In this document: one piece after another, positions 56,287 through 63,009 of the stretch
How positions within the stretch are numbered: the stretch's first letter is position 1
How the letters are laid out: every line of letters begins with the position of its first letter
Source of the DNA: Pseudomonas sp. Ga0074129
GTDB lineage: Bacteria; Pseudomonadota; Gammaproteobacteria; Pseudomonadales; Pseudomonadaceae
NCBI GenBank assembly: GCA_001465025.1
Contig: LNDO01000073.1
Span: 1-64,000 of the forward strand
Length of the DNA stretch: 64,000 nt
Direction of reading: 5' to 3'
Translations under genes and position numbers: made by a program
Notes under the pieces: model-generated
The model's database searches: none
Seen by the model: only the letters and a program-made list of their open reading frames with translations
What the model was told of the DNA's origin: nothing

Positions 56287-56304
56287 GGTGCATAGCCATG
56301 CACC
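56287..56304 (-). terminator. Hairpin inside the copper operon
   Basis: GGTGCA and TGCACC (56287-56292, 56299-56304) form a short stem between the first and second genes of the operon; on the minus strand it is followed by GCGTTTGTTG. It could be an attenuator or processing site. Confidence 0.35.
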
Positions 56305-56317
56305 ACGCACGTTTTGG

Positions 56318-56716
56318 CTAGGCGAGGATCAGGCGCGGAGGTCTTTCGGGGGTTTCGGCAATAAAGCCGACAAACGCATCGCGGGGCGCCACGGTGGGCT
56401 CGACGGCTTGCAAGGAGGAATAACGGCTGACCCGTGTATTCAAAGCTGCGGCGCTCACACAAAACGCGCACAAGCTACACAGGCTGTTGTCGGCGACAGA
56501 AACGGGGCTACTGGGGTTATCGCTGGCGTGATGAGCGCCGTGATCGCCTGCCTGCACAGGCTCGGTCATCATCGACATACCGGCATGATGAGCCGCAGCC
56601 ATCGCACCGTTTGGCGGGGTCGACGTACACAACTGCATGCCAAGCGCCGCCATACTCTGCGCCATAAAGGCGAGCATCAGCAGACAGGTCAGGGCAGTAC
56701 GCAGGGTTTTGTGCAT
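56318..56716 (-). CDS. Small exported His/Met/Cys-rich protein, DUF2946-like
   Basis: This 132-aa precursor has a signal (MHKTLRTALTCLLMLAFMAQSMA), then a His- and Met-rich stretch (AAAHHAGMSMM, GDHGAHHA) and CSLCAFC. The layout resembles DUF2946 proteins, which often lie beside copper genes. It heads the copper operon. Metal sensing or binding is inferred from composition only. Confidence 0.75.
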   Translation of the reverse strand: MHKTLRTALTCLLMLAFMAQSMAALGMQLCTSTPPNGAMAAAHHAGMSMMTEPVQAGDHGAHHASDNPSSPVSVADNSLCSLCAFCVSAAALNTRVSRYSSLQAVEPTVAPRDAFVGFIAETPERPPRLILA

Positions 56717-56825
56717 GGTGCTGGTTTGTCTTCAGCGCGGGTGTTTCGCGGATTATCCACCCAATCGACCAATTGTCCATGCTGCTGTGGGCAAAAACGC
56801 GTTGAGCTGGCTATGATCGAACCCC

Positions 56826-57227
56826 ATGACCAGCCCACCCCTGTTGCGCCAACCCTGCCCTCCTGGTGCCTGCGATTGCGGGCGTGAACAGTTGCTGGAA
56901 CAAGCCGGTAGCGATGCGCGCATCCTGCTGCTGACGCGCAACGAGGAAAAACGCCTGCTCGAGCGCCTGGAAAATCTGCAAAGCCTGAGTGATCTGGAAA
57001 AACTCCAGCAACGCATCCATGCACAACTTGGTATTCGCGTTCATGTTGCGCCCGGCCATAACGAAGTGCGCAGCATGCGTGGCATCAAGATCGAGATCGA
57101 TGAGCACCCAGGCCTGTGCCGCAAAACCCGCCAGGCCATCCCCAGCGCCATCCGCCGTGGCCTGGAGAACAACCCGCAGATCGCCTACGACCTGCTCAAC
57201 GCCAACGACTTGTTCCGCGACCTCTGA
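56826..57227 (+). CDS. Hypothetical protein with N-terminal Cys cluster
   Basis: This 133-aa protein begins MTSPPLLRQPCPPGACDCGRE, with three cysteines that could bind metal. It continues with charged helices (LLTRNEEKRLLERLENLQSLSDLEKLQQRI) and ends in a compact region GIRVHVAPGHNEVRSMRGIKIEID. No signal peptide. I do not recognise the family, but codon use and composition look coding and match the neighbours. It is divergent from the copper operon across 109 nt. Confidence 0.72.
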   Translation: MTSPPLLRQPCPPGACDCGREQLLEQAGSDARILLLTRNEEKRLLERLENLQSLSDLEKLQQRIHAQLGIRVHVAPGHNEVRSMRGIKIEIDEHPGLCRKTRQAIPSAIRRGLENNPQIAYDLLNANDLFRDL

Positions 57228-57371
57228 CCGCCAATCGGCAACCCCGCGCCGCACGCGCACAGACCATGCAGCCAAACACTGCGCCTGCCCTTGTCCTGAT
57301 TTTCGCCAAGCCGCTTGCGACACGCTCACGGCTGTGTAGAATCCCGCGCCCCAAAATCAGGAGACAACACG

Positions 57372-57692
57372 TTGGCTATTCATTACTCCGCGACACACGA
57401 ACAGATTGCTTGTGGGCGCACTGGCTCGAACCTGAGCAGCACCCAAGACCGGGCTCAGGTTTCATGCAAACTCTGCCAGCGCAGCTTGGAAAAGGGCGTT
57501 GCAGAACCCGTGCGTAAAACCCCCAGCCTCGCTGAGCTCCGGGCCGCCGCCAAAGCGGCCAAGGCAGCCTTGGTCGCGACTGAAACAGCCAAACCGACCC
57601 TCAGCCCACGTGCCGTATGGCAACAACACCTCGAGCAGCTGCCGGGTAAAAATCGCCTGCCGCGCGGCGTTGCACGGCAGGTGTTTATCTAA
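57372..57692 (+). CDS. Hypothetical protein with Cys motifs (TTG start)
   Basis: This 106-aa protein starts at TTG, seven bases after AGGAGA; a longer frame upstream lacks a ribosome site. It reads MAIHYSATHEQIACGR (with TTG as Met), then SCKLCQRS, so two Cys-containing turns could form a small zinc site. An Ala/Lys-rich helix (AELRAAAKAAKAA) follows, then a basic end. I recognise no named family. A terminator hairpin follows. Confidence 0.72.
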   Translation: MAIHYSATHEQIACGRTGSNLSSTQDRAQVSCKLCQRSLEKGVAEPVRKTPSLAELRAAAKAAKAALVATETAKPTLSPRAVWQQHLEQLPGKNRLPRGVARQVFI

Positions 57693-57707
57693 GCGTTGCT
57701 GACACTG

Positions 57708-57731
57708 ACGGGCACACACGCGTGCCCGTTT
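57708..57731 (+). terminator. Terminator-like hairpin
   Basis: ACGGGCAC (57708-57715) pairs with GTGCCCGT (57722-57729), followed by TT. It lies 16 nt past the 106-aa gene and before the convergent helicase gene. Confidence 0.6.
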
Positions 57732-57833
57732 CAGCTCGATGAGCAATGCTGTTTCAGCCACTGGGCAGACGCAGGCAAATCTTCGGCACGGCGCTATCAA
57801 CTTGATAAGCAAGGGGTTAAGCCTTGCGTTCGC

Positions 57834-59753
57834 CTAACGCCCCCGCCTTGCCAACACCCGCGTTGCGCCTTGGGTTTTCTGGCAGTACCAAAACACCCGG
57901 CTAACGCCACGGGTCACCGCTACGTAAGCCAGGCGCAGGCTTTCGTCCTGCATGGCTTGGTCGTAGCTGCCGGCGAAGAAGCCCGAATAAGCATACAGCG
58001 CATTACGCAGCGGGTGCGGTTCCGGCGGTTGGCAGTCGTCGAGGATGATCGCCACTTCAGCCTGCAAACCTTTGGCGCGGTGGATGGTGCAGGCTTTGAC
58101 CGGCAGCTTTTTATCCAACTGTGCAGTGATGGCCTGCAACGGTTCGTTGCGCCGACTGAGCAGCAGCACTGCGTTGCGCTCACGGCTGATGTGCTCGGCC
58201 GCGTAGGCGCACTGCTGGTTGATGTGCGCGAGCAACTCCGGCAAACGCGCTTTGCTGTCGAAGCGCTGAATCAAGCGCACGCCATGCTCGCCGGGTTGGG
58301 TGGTTTTGATCGCCTGGCTGGCTTTTGCTTGCTTGTGCTGCACGCCGCCCAACAACGCTTCGCCGTCGCGGATAATCGGCTCAATCGAGCGGTAGTTGTT
58401 GGCCAGAGTCAGAACGGCGCTACTCTTGGCCCGGCCTTTACCCGGAAAGTGCCGGTCGAAATCGATAAACAACTCAGGCGAGCTGCCACGCCAACCGTAG
58501 ATCGATTGCCAGTCATCACCAATCGCCATCAGGCTGACGCTTGTACCCTGCCCGGCCAGACGACGCTGAACGGCCTGCAACCAGAGGACAATCTGCGGCG
58601 AGATGTCTTGAAACTCGTCGATCAACAGGTGACTAAAAGGTGCCAGCTGCTCAACGGGGAACGCCTCTTCGTGGTTGTTCAAACGCGCCGTCAGGTGGGC
58701 AAACGCGTCATTGAAGGTGAGCAGCCCCTGAGTTTGCAGATCACGCTCAAAATACGGCCAGAACAACGCCAGCGCCTGGGCAAATGCGCGCACCTGCGCC
58801 GACCCAGCCAACGCCTGAGCCTTTAAAGCCGCTGGCGCAATGCCGATGCTCTGGGCAAAACCGGCCTGGTTGTAAAACACCTCGTACAAGGGCGCAGCGT
58901 GAAACTCACCCGGCAACTTGTAGGGTTCCAGAGGGGCTTTGGGCACAGGCTTGTCGTCGTTGGGCAAGGGCAGTTGCAACAGCGTATGCACCGCCTGGCG
59001 AAAGCCCACTTGTTCGGCATAGCACTGCTGATACGCCTGTTTTAGACAGCGCTGCTGGGCCGGACGCAAACGCCCGCTGCCAAGCGGATTGTCCAGCTCA
59101 CGCGCGGCCGCTTGTTTATCGCCCAGTTGCTCAAACCAGCCAGGATTGCCCAGCAGCGGCTTAGCCAAGGTGGCCATGGCCGAATGAAAGGTGCGCACAC
59201 AGTCACGCGCTTGCTCGGCATCGAATGGGTAAGCAAACAGCGGCAAGACTGTGCATAGCTGTTCGCGCAGCTCGGCGCAGGAGGCGTTGGTGAAAGAAAT
59301 CACCGTGAGCTGTTCTGGCTTGATGCCCAGGTGGCAAAACATAAACACCACCCGCAGCACCAGCGTGGTGGATTTGCCGGAACCGGCCCCGGCAAAAATC
59401 CGTGTGAGCGGATGTGGGCTGAGAATCATCGCCCACTGCTCATCTGAAGGGACGCTGAGTAAACCAGCCGTCACGCCCCGCGCCACCTGATCACGCATGG
59501 CCTGACAACGCGCGGCATCCACCGCCAGCAACGCCGGTCCGTAAATACCTGGAGTGAGGGCTTTAGCGCTTGTGCGGCGCGCTTTAGCCGCACCAGGCGA
59601 CTTTTGCCGGGCGACTTTTTTAACTGCGAGCGCAGGCTTTTTCAGCGATGCAGCCGCTTCACGTTCGGCGCGCAGGTAGGCGGTGGTGTGCGGGAAATAA
59701 CGCGCCAGGGCAGCGGAGATGAGCCGCTTATAGCGCTGAACAGCAGATGGCAT
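57834..59753 (-). CDS. UvrD/Rep-like superfamily I DNA helicase
   Basis: This 639-aa protein carries helicase motifs in order: Walker A in IFAGAGSGKSTTL, Ia SFTNASCAEL, II LLIDEFQDIS, III GDDWQSIYGWRG, IV NNYRS, V HRAKGLQAEVAIIL and VI AYVAVTRGVSRV. The N-terminal 100 residues are Lys/Ala-rich and outside the helicase core. It is shorter than UvrD (about 720 aa) and lacks a nuclease domain. The start at 59753 (MPSAVQRYKRL) is an ATG; a TTG 15 nt upstream is possible. The role is probably in repair or replication restart. Confidence 0.88.
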   Translation of the reverse strand: MPSAVQRYKRLISAALARYFPHTTAYLRAEREAAASLKKPALAVKKVARQKSPGAAKARRTSAKALTPGIYGPALLAVDAARCQAMRDQVARGVTAGLLSVPSDEQWAMILSPHPLTRIFAGAGSGKSTTLVLRVVFMFCHLGIKPEQLTVISFTNASCAELREQLCTVLPLFAYPFDAEQARDCVRTFHSAMATLAKPLLGNPGWFEQLGDKQAAARELDNPLGSGRLRPAQQRCLKQAYQQCYAEQVGFRQAVHTLLQLPLPNDDKPVPKAPLEPYKLPGEFHAAPLYEVFYNQAGFAQSIGIAPAALKAQALAGSAQVRAFAQALALFWPYFERDLQTQGLLTFNDAFAHLTARLNNHEEAFPVEQLAPFSHLLIDEFQDISPQIVLWLQAVQRRLAGQGTSVSLMAIGDDWQSIYGWRGSSPELFIDFDRHFPGKGRAKSSAVLTLANNYRSIEPIIRDGEALLGGVQHKQAKASQAIKTTQPGEHGVRLIQRFDSKARLPELLAHINQQCAYAAEHISRERNAVLLLSRRNEPLQAITAQLDKKLPVKACTIHRAKGLQAEVAIILDDCQPPEPHPLRNALYAYSGFFAGSYDQAMQDESLRLAYVAVTRGVSRVFWYCQKTQGATRVLARRGR

Positions 59754-59869
59754 CCGCGACCCAGTCAAATAGATAGATCGTTGAATGATAAGTGCTTTTT
59801 ACAGGGAGCTGGAAACTGAGCGGCGAGAAAGCTCAGAGCCTCTCAACGCTCATTTCACCCGACCGGCTG

Positions 59870-60472
59870 TCAGTCGAGCATGCCCACATAACGCGGATGG
59901 CTGGCAACCCGCGCCAACCAAGCGCCAATGGCTGGGTATGGCGACAGGTCGAAACCACCTTCATCCGCCACATGGCTGTAGGCATACAGCGCGATATCGG
60001 CAATCGAAAGCTTGTCGCCCACCAGATAAGGCGTGCGCTGCAACTGCTGCTCCATCACCTTAAATGCCTTGTGCCCACGAACGTGACATTCCTTGTACTC
60101 GACAAGACGCTCCTCAGGCATGCCCTGATACAGCTGAATAAAGCGCGCGACCGCCACATAGGGCTCATGGCTGTATTGCTCAAAAAACTGCCATTGCAGC
60201 ACCTGGGTGCGCAAACGCGGTTCACTCGGCAAATATTCCGTGCCATCGGCCAGGAAGTTAAGGATGGCATTGGACTCCCACAGGCAAGTGCCGTCTTCCA
60301 ACTCCAGCACCGGGATCTTGCCGTTGGGGTTCTTGGCCAGAAAATCATCGCACTGGGTTTCGCCCTTTAGCACGTCAATCGCCACCCACTCATAAGGCAG
60401 CGCCAGCAGGTGCAGCATCAGCTTGACCTTAAAGCAGTTGCCGGAACGGCAGTCGCCGTAGACCTTAAGCAT
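59870..60472 (-). CDS. Glutathione S-transferase family protein
   Basis: This 200-aa protein has an N-terminal thioredoxin-like domain (MLKVYGDCRSGNCFKVKLML, cis-Pro in GKIPVLELEDG, ES in LWESNAIL) and an all-helical C-terminal domain with SIADIALYAYSHVADEGGF. Ser11 may be the glutathione-activating residue. It starts 33 nt after the aminotransferase stop and is likely cotranscribed with it, under the MarR operators. Confidence 0.92.
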   Translation of the reverse strand: MLKVYGDCRSGNCFKVKLMLHLLALPYEWVAIDVLKGETQCDDFLAKNPNGKIPVLELEDGTCLWESNAILNFLADGTEYLPSEPRLRTQVLQWQFFEQYSHEPYVAVARFIQLYQGMPEERLVEYKECHVRGHKAFKVMEQQLQRTPYLVGDKLSIADIALYAYSHVADEGGFDLSPYPAIGAWLARVASHPRYVGMLD

Positions 60473-60505
60473 GTTGTCCTCCTCGCCAAACGTTGTGTGG
60501 CTGAT

Positions 60506-61663
60506 CTAGTTCGCTTGCGCCTGACGGATCACCTCGGCCAAGCGTTTGAGCCCCTCACCCAGGCGCTCCGGTGCGACATGGCTGAAATTCAGGCGCAGGT
60601 GACCAGGATGAGCGTCCGGATCAATAAAGAACGGCTCACCCGGCATAAACGCCACGTTCTGCGCCAGGGCCGGAGCCAGCAGCGTACGGGTGTCCAAAGG
60701 CTGCTTGAGGGTCAGCCAGAAGAACAACCCACCCTGAGGAATTTGCCAGTCGGCCAAATCACTGAAGTGTTCTTCCAGCACGGCCTGCATGGCATCACGG
60801 CGCAGGCGATAGAAGTCACGCAACTCGGCCAAATGGCCACGGTATTTCTCGCTACCCAACCACTGCAACGCCTGCCATTGGCCAATGCGGTTGGTGTGCA
60901 GGTCGGCCGATTGCTTCAAACGCAGCAAGTGCGGGTACAGATCCGGGGTGGCGATCAGGTAGCCGACGCGCAGGCCCGGCAACAGGGTTTTCGACACGGT
61001 GCCGGTGTAGATCCAGCTGGCTTTCTGCAGGCGGCTGACAATCGGCGTGGCGCTGCCACCGTCAAACACCAGTTCGCGGTAAGGCTCGTCTTCGATCAGG
61101 GTCACGCCGAACTCATCGAGCAAGGCTGCGACGGCATCGCGCTTGGCTTCGCTGTAGCGCACCGCCGAAGGGTTCTGGAAGGTCGGAATCAAATAGGCGA
61201 AGGCCGGTTTATGGTTTTCCAGACGCTGACGCAGGGCATCGAGTTGCGGGCCATCGGCCTCCTGCGGCACGGCGATGCAATCGGCCCCAAAAAATTGAAA
61301 CGCCTGCAGCGCGGCCAAATAGGTGGGCGCTTCGAGCAGCACCTCGGTGCCCGGATCAATGAACAACTTGCTGGTCAAATCGAGGGTTTGCTGCGAGCCG
61401 CTGACAATCATCACCTGACTCGCGTCGCAAGGCACGCCCACGGCGCGGGCTTCGGCGGCGATTGCTTCACGCAGGGCAGGCTCGCCTTCACTCATGCCGT
61501 ATTGGCCCATGCTCGCCGGCATATCGGTCCAGTCGACCTTGGGCAGCATGGGCTCGGCAGGCAGCCCACCGGCAAACGACATGACTTCCGGACGCTGCGC
61601 CGCAGCCAGGATTTCACGGATAAGGGAGCTTTTAAGGCGGGCAACACGTGCAGAAAAGGCCAT
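60506..61663 (-). CDS. PLP-dependent aminotransferase (2-aminoadipate/aromatic type)
   Basis: This 385-aa fold-type I aminotransferase of the LysN/MocR-like group has no N-terminal DNA-binding domain. Signatures are MSFAGGLPAEPMLP at the start, LEAPTYLAALQAF, the ND-equivalent EDEPYREL, and the PLP lysine in YTGTVSKTLLPGLRVGY. The start at 61663 (MAFSARVARLKSS) fits the family. It is divergent from the MarR gene and followed by a GST gene. Confidence 0.9.
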   Translation of the reverse strand: MAFSARVARLKSSLIREILAAAQRPEVMSFAGGLPAEPMLPKVDWTDMPASMGQYGMSEGEPALREAIAAEARAVGVPCDASQVMIVSGSQQTLDLTSKLFIDPGTEVLLEAPTYLAALQAFQFFGADCIAVPQEADGPQLDALRQRLENHKPAFAYLIPTFQNPSAVRYSEAKRDAVAALLDEFGVTLIEDEPYRELVFDGGSATPIVSRLQKASWIYTGTVSKTLLPGLRVGYLIATPDLYPHLLRLKQSADLHTNRIGQWQALQWLGSEKYRGHLAELRDFYRLRRDAMQAVLEEHFSDLADWQIPQGGLFFWLTLKQPLDTRTLLAPALAQNVAFMPGEPFFIDPDAHPGHLRLNFSHVAPERLGEGLKRLAEVIRQAQAN

Positions 61664-61697
61664 GGATCTCACCGGTAGCATGGGCAAATAAAAATAG

Positions 61698-61712
61698 GTC
61701 AAACTGTTTGAC
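61698..61712. promoter_or_regulatory. Palindromic operator, site 1
   Basis: GTCAAACTGTTTGAC is a perfect 15-bp palindrome (GTCAA-N5-TTGAC) 35 nt upstream of the aminotransferase start. It shares its half-sites with site 2, as expected for a MarR-type dimer. Confidence 0.7.
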
Positions 61713-61755
61713 CGAAATGGGTATGTCCGGAAACTACGACGACCCACCCAGATAC

Positions 61756-61770
61756 GTCAATAGGCTTGAC
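61756..61770. promoter_or_regulatory. Palindromic operator, site 2
   Basis: GTCAATAGGCTTGAC has the same GTCAA-N5-TTGAC form as site 1, centre to centre 58 bp away, and ends four nt before the MarR-family ATG. Binding here would repress the regulator gene. Confidence 0.65.
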
Positions 61771-61774
61771 CTTA

Positions 61775-62206
61775 ATGTTGGATCTCAAGAGCACATCTTC
61801 ACAACAGATTGCCATGGAAGCGTTCTTCTTTGGCTATCAGGCGTTCACCGCCAAAGCCGATGAAATCCTGGCGCGCCGGGGCCTGTCGCGGGTGCATCAC
61901 CGCATTTTGTTTTTTATCGCCAAGTACCCGGGCCTTAGCATGAAAGAGTTGCTCGCTTACCTGGGCGTGAGCAAACAGGCGCTCAACACTCCGCTGCGCC
62001 AGTTGCAGGAAATGCACTTGGTGCAAAGCCTGACCGCCGAAGACGACAAACGTAAACGCCTGCTCGGCTTTACCGCCGAAGGGGCCAAGCTGGAACAAGC
62101 GCTGCGCCGCGAGCAGGCCAAACTGCTGCAACGCGCCTTCGCTGAAGTGGATGACGCTGCCGTGCAAGGCTGGCTAAAGGTCAACCAAGCGCTGGCGGGG
62201 CGCTAG
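61775..62206 (+). CDS. MarR-family transcriptional regulator
   Basis: In this 143-aa protein the winged helix is clear: GLSMKELLAYLGVSKQALNTPLRQLQEMHLVQS with wing TAEDDKRKRLLGFTAEG. It probably represses itself and the divergent aminotransferase-GST pair through the two GTCAA-N5-TTGAC sites in the 111-nt gap. The start at 61775 (MLDLKSTSS) is the ATG immediately after site 2; no strong ribosome site is seen. Confidence 0.92.
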   Translation: MLDLKSTSSQQIAMEAFFFGYQAFTAKADEILARRGLSRVHHRILFFIAKYPGLSMKELLAYLGVSKQALNTPLRQLQEMHLVQSLTAEDDKRKRLLGFTAEGAKLEQALRREQAKLLQRAFAEVDDAAVQGWLKVNQALAGR

Positions 62207-62218
62207 CCCCGTGCCTAG

Positions 62219-62272
62219 GTAACCCGGATGCAATCCGGGAGCAAGGGGTCGGGTTACATCCGGGCTCCCCAT
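62219..62272. repeat. Dispersed-type intergenic repeat
   Basis: CCCGGAT-GCA-ATCCGGG (62223-62239) is a perfect hairpin, and GTAACCCG (62219-62226) is the inverse of 62250-62257. CCCGGATGCAATCCGGG-type elements recur between genes in many gammaproteobacteria. It lies just after the MarR gene and may end its transcript. Confidence 0.6.
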
Positions 62273-62397
62273 TCAACTGTACCGGCCTTTTACCTAAACA
62301 CTTTTTAACTGTTACGCCCAATGCCCGCCCTGCTGTACCGCGACGCACTGCCCTGTGCACCTTAGGCTGAACAGCACTGCCAATGAGTGCCGCTGCC

Positions 62398-63009
62398 ATG
62401 ACCGCCGACCTGTTGCTCGCCTTTATCGCTTTTGCCTTTGTCACCTCCGTGACGCCGGGGCCGAACAATATGATGTTGCTCGCCAGCGGGGTTAACTTCG
62501 GCCTGCGCCGCAGCCTGCCGCACATGTTTGGTATCAGCCTGGGCTTTATGCTGCTGGTGGCGTCGGTCGGCCTTGGCCTGGGCCAGATGTTTGAACAAGT
62601 GCCGATGCTCTACAACGTTTTGCGCTACGCAGGCGCGGCCTACCTGCTGTACCTGGCCTGGAAAATCGCCAACGCCGGCGCACCGGACAGCCAAGGCGAT
62701 GCCAGCGCCAAACCGTTCAGTTTTCTCCAGGCGGCGGCCTTTCAGTGGGTCAATCCAAAGGCTTGGATCATGGCCATCGGTGCTATCACCACCTACACGC
62801 CGCAAGATAATTTTGTGGTCAATGTGCTGCTGATTGCCGCGCTGTTCGCCCTGGTCAACTGCCCCAGCGTCGGCCTCTGGACGGTAGCTGGCAGCTTGCT
62901 GCGCAACTGGTTGAGCAACGTGCGCGCCTTGCGCATTTTCAATATCGGCATGGCCCTGCTGCTGGTAGCCTCGCTGTACCCCATTTTCGCTGACAGCGGA
63001 TTGCTCTGA
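62398..63009 (+). CDS. LysE/RhtB-family exporter
   Basis: This 203-aa inner-membrane protein has about six helices. It has the LysE/RhtB signature FVTSVTPGPNNMMLLASGVNFG near the N-terminus and AAAFQWVNPKAWIMAIGAI in the middle. The family exports amino acids and related compounds. An ATG at 62383 is also possible; neither start has a strong ribosome site. Its stop overlaps the next start (TGATG), so it is coupled to the BenE-like gene. Confidence 0.9.
   Translation: MTADLLLAFIAFAFVTSVTPGPNNMMLLASGVNFGLRRSLPHMFGISLGFMLLVASVGLGLGQMFEQVPMLYNVLRYAGAAYLLYLAWKIANAGAPDSQGDASAKPFSFLQAAAFQWVNPKAWIMAIGAITTYTPQDNFVVNVLLIAALFALVNCPSVGLWTVAGSLLRNWLSNVRALRIFNIGMALLLVASLYPIFADSGLL

Noticed and set aside
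56717-56825. A CueR- or CopR-type operator before the copper operon
   Set aside because: I looked for dyads of these types in the divergent gap and found none convincing.
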